From positions 1-64,000 of the forward strand of contig CAIVZM010000023.1 of assembly GCA_903910385.1 (NCBI GenBank): DNA of 64,000 nucleotides, given 5' to 3'. The translations under genes and the position numbers were made by a program. Each line of letters opens with the position of its first letter. Positions within the stretch are counted from its first letter, which is position 1. The DNA comes from an uncultured Armatimonadota bacterium. GTDB lineage: Bacteria; Armatimonadota; Armatimonadia; Armatimonadales; Armatimonadaceae. Positions 16,129-23,522 of this stretch are shown here, piece by piece. The notes under the pieces are model-generated. The model made no database searches and was not told the origin of the DNA. It was given only the letters and a program-made list of their open reading frames with translations.

Positions 16129-16485
16129 TTAAGCGGCGGCGAGGCCGACCTGCTTGATGAGCGCGTCGAATGCCGCTTCATCGCGAATGGCAAGATCCGA
16201 AAGAACCTTGCGATCCATCTCGATGCCCGATTGGCTCAGGGCATGGATGAATGCGGAATAGCTCGTTCCGGCATTCCGGCAAGCGGCGTTGATACGGGTA
16301 ATCCACAGTTTGCGAAACTCGCGCTTGCGGTTGCGTCGGTCACGGTAGGCATAGTTGCCCGACTTCATGACCGCTTCATGGGCGACCTGGTAGACGTTCT
16401 TCTTCAGGCCATAATAACCTTTTGCCTGCTTGATAACGTTATTATGACGTTTGCGGGTCATCATCCCGCGCTTGATTCTCGGCAT
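16129..16485 (-). CDS. rplT: ribosomal protein L20
   Basis: The 118-residue large-subunit protein L20, needed early in 50S assembly and the usual autoregulator of the infC-rpmI-rplT operon. The sequence is typical throughout ([24 protein letters not shown] at the start, then [18 protein letters not shown]). It is the last gene of the operon, 154 bases after rpmI, and a terminator follows. Confidence 0.98.
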   Translation of the reverse strand: MPRIKRGMMTRKRHNNVIKQAKGYYGLKKNVYQVAHEAVMKSGNYAYRDRRNRKREFRKLWITRINAACRNAGTSYSAFIHALSQSGIEMDRKVLSDLAIRDEAAFDALIKQVGLAAA

Positions 16486-16639
16486 CTTTTCCTTACTTTC
16501 GTCTCATCGGGCGTAGCGTTGTTCGCCACTGTTCTTCCCGACAACTATTCATCCAATTGTTATCCAATAACATCAGAATGAAAGTTGAAATATTTCGCGT
16601 GTTTACCCGAACCTTACGTTCCGGTAATCACCCGGATAT

Positions 16640-16846
16640 TTAGTAGTTGCTGCCATTGGGCAACTGGCGATGAATAACCTTGTTCTTACCGGGATGCAAC
16701 GACGACTCACTGAGCAGCCGGCGCTTACGACCGGGGCTTTTGCTGACCATGGAGTGCGCCCGACTGGTATGTCGGTGCATCAGCTTTCCGGTGGAAGTTT
16801 GATGGAAGCGCTTGACAACGCTCTTCCGCGTTTTAATTTTAGGCAT
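16640..16846 (-). CDS. rpmI: ribosomal protein L35
   Basis: The 68-residue large-subunit protein L35, normal in length. It begins MPKIKTRKSVVKRF and contains the conserved HTSRAHSM-like region followed by KSPGRKRRL. It is the middle gene of infC-rpmI-rplT. A 334-base gap holding two hairpins separates it from infC. Confidence 0.97.
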   Translation of the reverse strand: MPKIKTRKSVVKRFHQTSTGKLMHRHTSRAHSMVSKSPGRKRRLLSESSLHPGKNKVIHRQLPNGSNY

Positions 16847-16905
16847 CGGACGAATTTCGCTCCTGATTTTTCGTGCGTCTCTACATTTCTCTCTGCAATG
16901 CTGGC

Positions 16906-16934
16906 GGAAAAAAGAGCGTCCGTAAACGGACGCC
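16906..16934 (-). terminator. intrinsic terminator or attenuator upstream of rpmI
   Basis: GCGTCCG (16927-16933 complement) and CGGACGC (16916-16922 complement) form a 7-bp GC-rich stem with a 4-base loop, followed by TCTTTTTT on the minus strand. It lies 60 bases upstream of rpmI, so it can either end the infC message or gate rpmI-rplT. Confidence 0.7.
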
Positions 16935-17141
16935 CCAACAAAATATCATACTTTTTACCAGAACGCGAATTCTCCTGGCCGGATTCTGTCAAAACGAACG
17001 ATGCTACCTGGAAAAAGATGGGCAAAAGACGATGTTCAGGGGCAGGAGAGGTACGAACAAGGCGCTTCATGTTCCCGTGTGCAAGTCATTGCAGTGAGTT
17101 AGAAGCGCCTCTTGCCTGATTTTTCTTCCGTATTCCGCTGG

Positions 17142-17178
17142 CTTCTGCACTTAACCCGCTGAGGGTTAAGTGCAGAAG
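17142..17178 (-). promoter_or_regulatory. perfect 16-bp hairpin right after infC
   Basis: CTTCTGCACTTAACCC (17142-17157) and its exact reverse complement (17163-17178) flank a 5-base loop, starting three bases after the infC stop. There is no U-run on the minus strand. A 3'-end stabiliser or processing site is possible. Confidence 0.6.
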
Positions 17179-17180
17179 GT

Positions 17181-17987
17181 CTAACCTGCGGGAGCGGTGA
17201 CTTCCGCCGGAACTACGACTTCCTCAGGAGCTGCAACGTTCACCGCCGGAGCGGATGCAGTCGCTGGAGATGACGATTCCTGAACCGGTTCCACCGGAGC
17301 AGCGGTATCCGCTTCGCCATTTGTCACCGCTTCGCCATTTGAAGCCGTAGGAGCCGCATTTGCCGGAGCTGGTCGAGAGGTCGCCGGTTTCGGCGCTGCG
17401 GGCTTCGGCGCAGGCTTTTTGGCTCCGCCAGCGCTCTGAGGAGAGAGGATCAGGATCATCTGGCGACCTTCCATGATTGGAGGTCGCTCCACGACGCCGA
17501 CTGCCGCTTCCGTCATTGCTGCGGTGATTTTATTCAACGCCGCATAGGCGAATTCCGGGTGCGACATTTCGCGGGATTTGAAACGAACCGTCACCTTAAC
17601 CTTATCGCCATCGGCGAGGAACTTGAGAATATTTTTTGTTTTCATCTCAAGATCGTGGTCGTCGATACGCGGCGTCAGTGTCATTTCTTTGAGGCTGGAT
17701 TGCCGCTGTTTCCGCGCCGCTTCACGCTCTTTCTTGCGAAGGTCGTATTTATATTTGCCATATTCCGCAATACGGCAAACCGGCGGACGAGCCGTAGGGG
17801 CGACCTCGATCAGATCGAGCCCCTTAGAGCGAGCCAGTTCCACGCCTTCGCGTGGGGACATAGGTCCAAGCTTCTCCCCGGTTTCGGTGATAATAAGGAT
17901 TTCCGGAACCCGGATGCGCTCGTTAACGCGCGGCCCCATATCTCGAAAATCCCGATTGCGGTCAAACCCGCGCGAATTGCTGTTTAT
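17181..17987 (-). CDS. infC: translation initiation factor IF-3, probable AUA start
   Basis: IF-3 prevents premature 50S joining and rejects wrong start codons. The N domain begins near RVNERIRVPEILII, and the C domain includes KVKVTVRFKSREMSHPEFA. A perfect AGGAGG (complement of 17994-17999) sits six bases before an AUA codon at 17987. No ATG or GTG start has comparable support; a TTG at 18074 would place this Shine-Dalgarno inside the gene. IF-3 genes in other bacteria use near-cognate starts for autoregulation, so AUA is plausible. A Pro/Ala-rich tail of about 90 residues follows the C domain, with no equivalent in E. coli IF-3. A TTGACA promoter and an attenuator-like hairpin lie upstream. 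Confidence 0.85.
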   Translation of the reverse strand: MNSNSRGFDRNRDFRDMGPRVNERIRVPEILIITETGEKLGPMSPREGVELARSKGLDLIEVAPTARPPVCRIAEYGKYKYDLRKKEREAARKQRQSSLKEMTLTPRIDDHDLEMKTKNILKFLADGDKVKVTVRFKSREMSHPEFAYAALNKITAAMTEAAVGVVERPPIMEGRQMILILSPQSAGGAKKPAPKPAAPKPATSRPAPANAAPTASNGEAVTNGEADTAAPVEPVQESSSPATASAPAVNVAAPEEVVVPAEVTAPAG

Positions 17988-18067
17988 TCTCGGCCTCCTG
18001 TAGCCTCTCGGCCCCGTCGCCGGTTTTCCCGTCGAATAGGGGCGCACATAACAATGATGTGACCTGA

Positions 18068-18127
18068 CAAACAAAACGCCCCGGCAGACCGCATCCCCGA
18101 ATCACTCAGGACGCACGCCGGGACGCC
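18068..18127 (-). promoter_or_regulatory. infC leader attenuator (candidate L20/IF-3 leader)
   Basis: Within the ~150-base infC leader, a long stem (outer arms CGTCCCGGC and GCCGGGGCG, with an inner GCGTCC/GGATGC stem) is followed by TTTTGTTT on the minus strand. Promoter, stem and U-run together resemble a transcription attenuator. infC-rpmI-rplT operons are controlled by L20-binding leaders in Bacillus and relatives, so that is the likely role. I have not matched it to the known L20 leader consensus. Confidence 0.55.
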
Positions 18128-18143
18128 AGAAACGTAACGGTGT

Positions 18144-18172
18144 ATTTTACACGGGAGGAATTTTTCTGTCAA
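18144..18172 (-). promoter_or_regulatory. infC promoter
   Basis: On the minus strand there is a perfect TTGACA (18172-18167), a 17-base spacer and TAAAAT (18149-18144). The start would be near 18137, about 150 bases before the infC start. It is the strongest sigma70 match in this region. Confidence 0.8.
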
Positions 18173-18191
18173 GCCCTCTCTAAAACCCGTC

Positions 18192-18221
18192 TTGAATTTC
18201 CTGTTTCTCCTCTGGTATAAT
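18192..18221 (+). promoter_or_regulatory. candidate promoter for pspA
   Basis: TTGAAT (18192-18197), an 18-base spacer and TATAAT (18216-18221), with a TG just upstream of the -10. It diverges from the infC promoter and would give a ~250-base leader before pspA. The leader holds several short stems but no element I recognise. A second TATAAT near 18288 is another option. Confidence 0.55.
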
Positions 18222-18475
18222 GAAAAACCACCATAGGCGTCAGAATGACCCGTGATAGCGCTCGAGATTCGTTTCATCGAAACCTCGATATAATTACTAT
18301 TTTCTGGGGTCTTATCGCAACTAGACGAACTGTCGGTGTGTCGGATTTGGTGTGCGGAACCATAGTTTCGGTGAAACGCATTGCGTTTATAAACCGTACA
18401 TTTACAGGAAGAAAGCCGTCCCCGAGCGAGCGACACATGCTGATACTGGGATGAGGGCGGAGGGAAGCGTTTTCA

Positions 18476-19249
18476 ATGTTCAAGCGATTGTTGAATGTCA
18501 TCAAGTCCTGGCTGGGCTTCGGTATTGACAAGCTGGAAAACCCGGAACTGTTGCTACAGCAGGCCCAGGAGGAGATGAAGGCGGCGGCGGCGCGAAACCG
18601 TGAGAGGGCGGTTCAAGCCATTACGCAGAAAAATAATCTGCAGCAAATGGTGGATGACCTGCAAAAGACGGTCGATAACCTTCAAGCCAAAGCCGAATTA
18701 TCTTTGAAACGTGGTGATCGTGACCTTGCCCTTCAACTGCTGAAAGAAAAGCAGAATTACGATCAGTCGTTACAATCCACCCGCGCTCAACTGGAAGCTG
18801 CGATTGAAACGGCGGAACAGGTCAAACTCGCTATCAAGCGCGAGGAAGAGAAGATCCGCGAAAAGACCGCACAGGCTCTGGCTCTCAAAGCCCAGTGGAA
18901 AAACTCGCAGATCCAGATCGAGATGAACAAGGCTCTGGAAGGCATTCAGGGAATCGATGTCGATCAGACGTTCGCGCGGGCAGAGGCGAAGATCAAGAAT
19001 TCCACCTCCGAAATGCAAGCGCGTAACGAACTGGCAAAGGGGCGCGTCGAAAACCGGGTGCGCGATCTCGAACTGGGGCAAAACGATGTGAACGCCGAGC
19101 GTGAACTGGCGGAACTCGAAATGAAGATGGGCATGGGCCCGACGTCCAAGGTGGAAACGACGCGCACGACCACCGTCGAGAACGCCGATGTCATGAGTGA
19201 ACTTGAAAAGCTTGAAGCCAAAATCGGTGGGTCGAATAATAGCCAGTAG
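18476..19249 (+). CDS. pspA: PspA/IM30 (VIPP1) family membrane-remodelling protein
   Basis: A 257-residue ESCRT-III-like protein that polymerises on the inner face of membranes under envelope stress. The N-terminal amphipathic helix (MFKRLLNVIKSWLGFGIDKLENPE) and the long helical hairpin with regular Gln/Glu/Lys heptads (about 25-220) are typical. A C-terminal linker (rich in Thr/Val) leads to a final short helix (MSELEKLEAKIG), the extra C-terminal helix seen in VIPP1-like members. GGAGGG precedes the ATG at 18476. A J-like gene follows 45 bases on, and the two probably work together. Confidence 0.93.
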   Translation: MFKRLLNVIKSWLGFGIDKLENPELLLQQAQEEMKAAAARNRERAVQAITQKNNLQQMVDDLQKTVDNLQAKAELSLKRGDRDLALQLLKEKQNYDQSLQSTRAQLEAAIETAEQVKLAIKREEEKIREKTAQALALKAQWKNSQIQIEMNKALEGIQGIDVDQTFARAEAKIKNSTSEMQARNELAKGRVENRVRDLELGQNDVNAERELAELEMKMGMGPTSKVETTRTTTVENADVMSELEKLEAKIGGSNNSQ

Positions 19250-19294
19250 TTTTTGCGATGTCGCTTTGTCATCGCAAAATCAAGGAAGGTCTCT

Positions 19295-19810
19295 GTGAGT
19301 ATACCGGAGCGACTGTTCAAAATAAGTAAGGCGTATCTGGGGCAGGTGCGCGACCGGATTGATTCAGAACTGGCTGAGCGCGAATTGGAAGCGTCGTTGC
19401 GTGAAGCGAATGCACCCGCTTCTCGTGACGACGCCAGCGCAGATGCAATGATGCGCAGGGCGGAAGAGCGAATTGCAGCGATGCGTCGCGAAATTGATGC
19501 CCGTAATACCGTGAACGGAGTTCCGCCGACTATCCCTGTGTCCCAACCTGCTTCGGCGACTCTGGTGGAAGCTGATGTAAACGAAAAAGACTTCCGCGTT
19601 CTGGGCGTTCCGGTAGGAAGCGATCTTGCGACAGTGCAGGCGGCATACGAGAAGCTCGCCCGCCGTTGCGATCCGCGTCGATTCGATAACAGCCCTGCGG
19701 AACAGCAGGAAGCGGAGCGTATTCTGGAGCGTATCAATTCGTCTTACGAAGCCCTGAAAAAGCGTCTTGATCCCATGCAAAACCGCTTTGGGAAATTAGA
19801 ACTGGAATAG
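19295..19810 (+). CDS. J-like (DnaJ-fold) protein next to PspA
   Basis: A protein of about 171 residues read from a GTG with AAGGAAGG four to five bases upstream. The N-terminal half is helical and charged and includes a Ser/Ala-rich segment. Residues about 100-165 resemble a J domain: VLGVPVGSDLATVQAAYEKLAR, then a loop and ILERINSSYEALKKR. The diagnostic HPD tripeptide is replaced by DPR (RRCDPRRF), so Hsp70 stimulation in the usual way is not expected. In chloroplasts a J protein (CDJ2) recruits Hsp70 to VIPP1, so a related adaptor role toward PspA is an attractive inference. It is probably in one operon with pspA. Confidence 0.75.
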   Translation: MSIPERLFKISKAYLGQVRDRIDSELAERELEASLREANAPASRDDASADAMMRRAEERIAAMRREIDARNTVNGVPPTIPVSQPASATLVEADVNEKDFRVLGVPVGSDLATVQAAYEKLARRCDPRRFDNSPAEQQEAERILERINSSYEALKKRLDPMQNRFGKLELE

Positions 19811-19819
19811 GATTATAAT

Positions 19820-19876
19820 TGGCGTATAACCGTCTTCTGATTGCTACCTTGAACGACAGGAGACGGTCATACGCCA
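19820..19876 (+). terminator. long inverted repeat between J-like gene and PfkB kinase
   Basis: TGGCGTATAACCGTCT (19820-19835) and AGACGGTCATACGCCA (19861-19876) pair over 16 bases with one mismatch, then TTTG follows. A TATAAT lies directly before it (19814-19819). It may end the pspA transcript, or it may be an operator for the next gene. Confidence 0.5.
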
Positions 19877-19907
19877 TTTGAGTTTTGAACGATATCCAAA
19901 TTCATGC

Positions 19908-20804
19908 ATGAACTCTTCTTCCGATTCCGCGCCTGAAGTAATTGTTTACGGGACTGTCTGTCTGGACCGCTTCTTAAGGGTTGACGATGCCGGAGAACCT
20001 CTCTCTGCGGAAGTTCAGGAAATGCCAGGGGGCGAAGCCTTCAACACTGCCACGGCGCTGTGCGGATGGGGGGTACAGACGCTTCTGACGGGTACAGCCC
20101 TCGGTTCGGATGCGGAAAGTGACCGCTTGCGTCATCATCTGGACTTTCACCCTCTGGGGGTTTCCCGACGTTACATTCCTGATATTCCGGATGCGGTCAC
20201 TCCCGTTTGCACCGTTTCCGTTTTCCCTGATGGCGAACGGAAAATGAGCGGTCGGGGTTACGCACAGGCAATCGCGCCTCCGCCTCTCCCGAAAGCGGTC
20301 TTTAGCAAACGTCCGATCTATGTCTGCGACCCAAACCTCGGTGAAGCCGCTACGGAAGCCGCTTTGCACGCGCAGCGTTTCGGATGCCTGATCATCGCCA
20401 TGGACTACGCCCGAACGCAGGAGGTGGTGGCGATCAGTCGCATTCTGGTAACCTCACGAGAGATGTTGGCGAAACAGAAAATAGACGAGGAACCCACTAT
20501 CGTTGCGCAACATCTGGTTCTGCAAGGAGCCCAAACCGCAATCATTACCTGCGGACCGGAAGGCTCTGTCGTCTTCGATCGTGATGAAGGTGGAAAATCA
20601 TTTCCCGCTTTCGCCGTCCAAGACATTCAAGATACTACCGGAGCGGGTGACATCTTCCGCGCCGGATTGACTCTGGGATTGTTACGGAACTGGCATTTAG
20701 AGGAAACCGTTCGGTTCGCTTCCGCCGCTGCTGCATTACATTGTCGGGAGTTGGGTGGAGGTTCGCGGATCGCATTGAGAAATATTTTTGATTTTTGTCT
20801 CTGA
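19908..20804 (+). CDS. PfkB-family carbohydrate/nucleoside kinase
   Basis: A ribokinase-like sugar kinase of 298 residues. The N-terminal VYGTVCLDRFLRVD and GGEAFNTATALCGWG form the substrate-binding edge. The C-terminal signature DTTGAGDIFRAGL contains the catalytic aspartate of GAGD. The substrate (fructose, ribose, adenosine or another) cannot be assigned from motifs. The ATG at 19908 is preferred over a TTG ten codons upstream. It is followed after 65 bases by a transglutaminase-like gene. Confidence 0.88.
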   Translation: MNSSSDSAPEVIVYGTVCLDRFLRVDDAGEPLSAEVQEMPGGEAFNTATALCGWGVQTLLTGTALGSDAESDRLRHHLDFHPLGVSRRYIPDIPDAVTPVCTVSVFPDGERKMSGRGYAQAIAPPPLPKAVFSKRPIYVCDPNLGEAATEAALHAQRFGCLIIAMDYARTQEVVAISRILVTSREMLAKQKIDEEPTIVAQHLVLQGAQTAIITCGPEGSVVFDRDEGGKSFPAFAVQDIQDTTGAGDIFRAGLTLGLLRNWHLEETVRFASAAAALHCRELGGGSRIALRNIFDFCL

Positions 20805-20869
20805 AAGCGGCAAGTTATCATGGGTAGCGCATGTAATAGCGTCCTTACGTATGCTATACTGAACCCTAC

Positions 20870-21841
20870 ATGTTGACGGTCGCCCCCCGGCAAAGCGACG
20901 ATCCGACGTCGCTGATACGAACGACGCCGTTCCTCATTCCTTTACCGTCGCCCTTCCCTGCGCCGGTTGCGGTCAATCGCTGTCTGCTCCGTGTAGCCCA
21001 TTTGACTGATTATCGGTATCCAGATTCCGCCCGTGAAATCTGCACGGAAATCCGTCTCGTTCCTCCAGATCAACGCGGATGGCAACATCTCAACAAATAT
21101 GATGTCCGTGTGGCGCCGCTTTCTTACTCTCGATCGATGTATCATGATCGCTTCGGAAACCGTGTCTATGAACTCCGAAATGAAAGCGTCCGTAATCATC
21201 TCACCATTGCAGTGGAGTTGATGGTAGAGAACTGGTGCGCTTATGACGCATCTGGCGCCGGGTTGCCGACTCCGATCGCCATTCGTGATGGCGAACCGAC
21301 GGATGCCTATTGTGAGTTTACCCATCGCACTTTTCCTGATGAGACCATGCAATTGGCGGCTCAAGAAGTGGAAAACGCTACGGACTACCACGACAACCCT
21401 CTGCGCTTTCTGGAAACGGTCGGTTTGTTCGTCCATCATGAAATGCGTTTCTCGGTGGGCACCACCGGCGTAGAAACGACCGCTATCGAAGCGTGGAAAT
21501 ACCATCGGGGAGTCTGTCAGGATTACGCGCACGTCACTCTGGCATTATTGCGTCGTCTCAACATTCCTGGACGGTATGTCTCTGGCTTCGTCCCTGGCGA
21601 GGGCGTCATGCATGCTTGGATCGAAGCGCTGTTGCCGCTTCATGATGGCGACAGCGCCAGATACTGGTTCGCCTATGACCCGACATACGGTCAATGGACA
21701 AACGAAAACTATGTTACCGTCGCTGTAGGACGTGACTATGGCGATATCACGCCGACCTCAGGAACCTATTTCGGGGGGACTTCAGCGTTACGGTATCGCA
21801 ATTCGGTAGAACGAAAAGAGCGGGAAGTCATCGTTCTTTAA
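20870..21841 (+). CDS. transglutaminase-like cysteine protease family protein
   Basis: A 323-residue protein of the bacterial transglutaminase-like group. The N-terminal beta domain (about 37-125, LLRVAHLTDYRYPDSA) is the partner domain seen in this family. The core has the papain-like triad Cys216 (GVCQDYAH), His248 (MHAWIE) and Asp270 (YDPTYG). No signal peptide is evident, so it may be cytoplasmic. A TATACT -10 lies about 11 bases before the ATG at 20870, which suggests an almost leaderless mRNA. The first 30 residues are Pro-rich and poorly conserved in style, so a later start is possible. The substrate is unknown. Confidence 0.87.
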   Translation: MLTVAPRQSDDPTSLIRTTPFLIPLPSPFPAPVAVNRCLLRVAHLTDYRYPDSAREICTEIRLVPPDQRGWQHLNKYDVRVAPLSYSRSMYHDRFGNRVYELRNESVRNHLTIAVELMVENWCAYDASGAGLPTPIAIRDGEPTDAYCEFTHRTFPDETMQLAAQEVENATDYHDNPLRFLETVGLFVHHEMRFSVGTTGVETTAIEAWKYHRGVCQDYAHVTLALLRRLNIPGRYVSGFVPGEGVMHAWIEALLPLHDGDSARYWFAYDPTYGQWTNENYVTVAVGRDYGDITPTSGTYFGGTSALRYRNSVERKEREVIVL

Positions 21842-21857
21842 ACGACCAATTGTGGAC

Positions 21858-21924
21858 GCTCAATTAGTATGCGCTCAATTAGTATGCGCTCAATTAGTAT
21901 GCGCTCAATTAGTATGCGCTCAAT
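21858..21924. repeat. 15-bp tandem repeat, four full copies plus a partial
   Basis: GCTCAATTAGTATGC is repeated four times perfectly (21858-21917), and a fifth partial copy runs into the last codons of the cation-efflux gene. It lies between two convergent genes. It is a second short array of similar period to the one at 12407, but unrelated in sequence. Confidence 0.92.
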
Positions 21925-22852
21925 GCGCGGCTTCCCGGTGCCGTCTCTCTTCTTCATACGGCTCGGTATGGATGAGGACGCTCATATTGGGCAGGGCGTC
22001 TCGCATCTGATCCTCTAACTCCTCGGTCAACTGGTGCGCATCCCGCAGCGACATATCATCATCCACCTGAATATGAACATCCATATGCCGTAGAGAACCG
22101 GACTTGCGCGTTCTCAACTGATGCCAGTCCAGCACTTCCGGGTGCGAATTCATGATACCGATAATGGAGTCGATCTCATGAGGCGGCAACCGTTCATCCA
22201 GTAACGGCGCGAAGGCGTTACGGAATATCTGTCCCCCTGTCCATAGAATGAATGCGGCGATAAACAAGGCGACCGCAGGGTCTAACCACCATAATCCGGT
22301 GATCCACGCCAGGGTGAGGCCGATTGCTACACCGACAGAAGTCCACACATCGACATTGAGGTGGTGTGCATCCGCTTCAAGGGCGAGGGAATCTGTTTTC
22401 CGTGCGACATAGAAAAGGTAACGCGTAACGAAAAAGTTGATCACCGCAGAGACAGCCATCACCGAGACGCCCCATCCCAGATTTTCCGATTGTTTACCGG
22501 TAATCAGGGCGCGGACGGCTTCAAACAAAATGTAGCATCCGGCGGCGATGATCAGGAGGGCTTCGCCAACCCCGGAAATTGATTCCACTTTGCCGTGACC
22601 ATAGGGGTGTAACTCATCGGGAGGGGCATCTGAGGCACGGACAGCCACAAAGGCGATGATAGCCGCGATCAAGTCCGTTGCGGAGTGAATCGCCTCTGAA
22701 ATCACCGCTACCGAACCCATATACAGACCGATAATGAGCTTGGCGATAACAAGGAAGGAATTAGAGAGTACAGAAAGCCGCGCCGCCCGGACTTTTTCGA
22801 AGCGCAGCGACGCGGCCTTCTGAACTTCGGATGGAGGTATAGTCGTTCTCAA
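21920..22852 (-). CDS. cation diffusion facilitator (CDF) transporter
   Basis: A 310-residue metal-ion/proton antiporter of the inner membrane exporting divalent cations such as Zn, Fe, Co or Mn. Six membrane segments fill about 25-210. The metal site residues are visible as SEAIHSATD in TM2 and ADAHHLNVDVWTS in TM5. HPYGHGKVES lies between TM2 and TM3. The C-terminal ferredoxin-like domain (about 215-300) ends in a His/Glu-rich tail. The start is a TTG at 22852 without a clear ribosome site. The 3' end overlaps a tandem repeat. Confidence 0.93.
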   Translation of the reverse strand: MRTTIPPSEVQKAASLRFEKVRAARLSVLSNSFLVIAKLIIGLYMGSVAVISEAIHSATDLIAAIIAFVAVRASDAPPDELHPYGHGKVESISGVGEALLIIAAGCYILFEAVRALITGKQSENLGWGVSVMAVSAVINFFVTRYLFYVARKTDSLALEADAHHLNVDVWTSVGVAIGLTLAWITGLWWLDPAVALFIAAFILWTGGQIFRNAFAPLLDERLPPHEIDSIIGIMNSHPEVLDWHQLRTRKSGSLRHMDVHIQVDDDMSLRDAHQLTEELEDQMRDALPNMSVLIHTEPYEEERRHREAAH

Positions 22853-22935
22853 AGGCCAGTCTCAGTGGATCGCTTGCCCATAAAGTGCGCCAGTTGATAA
22901 CGTTCCCTACCTGCGAAGTCAGGAGGGGAAGAACG

Positions 22936-23412
22936 CTATTTCGCGATAGCGGGGGCTATTACCAGATAACGTTCCGGCTCTTCGCCTTCGGAATAGGTGC
23001 GGATATCCGCGCGGTCTTGTAATGCTTTGTGGACGATTCGGCGCTCCAGAGCGGACATGGGGTCAAGGACTGCTTCCTGTCCTCCGGAGACAACTTGATC
23101 GGCGATTTCGGTCGCCATCTTGTGCAAGGTAGCTTCCCGACGAGCGCGGTAGTTATCAGCGTCGAAGGTGATGTAAAGGCGCGAACCCGCTTGACGATTC
23201 ACAATCAGTGATGCCATGGTCTGCAAAGCGTCCAAAGCCTGTCCCGCTTTGCCAATGAGCCAGCGAGAGTCCGCTCCCTGAAAACTGATCGTAACGCCTT
23301 CCGGCTCATCCCGCGTTTGTTCGGCAGTAATATCCATACCGCCAGCACGCGCCGCCTCAGCAAGTCCTTCCGCGAACTCCAATGCTCGCTGCTTCAACTC
23401 CTCATTCGCCAT
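22936..23412 (-). CDS. khpB: Jag/KhpB-like KH-R3H RNA-binding protein
   Basis: A 158-residue protein with a KH-like domain (about 38-100, ADSRWLIGKAGQALDALQTM in place of the usual GKRGxTL form) and an R3H-type C-terminus (about 105-158, LEPMSALERRIVHKAL style with the final SEGEEPERYLVI). It lacks the N-terminal Jag domain. KhpB binds small RNAs and mRNAs and affects cell division and elongation in Gram-positives. It lies directly downstream of yidC, as in many bacteria. Confidence 0.9.
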   Translation of the reverse strand: MANEELKQRALEFAEGLAEAARAGGMDITAEQTRDEPEGVTISFQGADSRWLIGKAGQALDALQTMASLIVNRQAGSRLYITFDADNYRARREATLHKMATEIADQVVSGGQEAVLDPMSALERRIVHKALQDRADIRTYSEGEEPERYLVIAPAIAK

Positions 23413-23522
23413 GAACCAGAACGCCTCCCGCCCCCGGCGAGTAGTCTCGCCGTCTGTATATTACCGCTAATCCGCATCATTTTCCTGCGCTCGCCTTTTT
23501 TGCGCCCGCTTTTTTGCGGATA

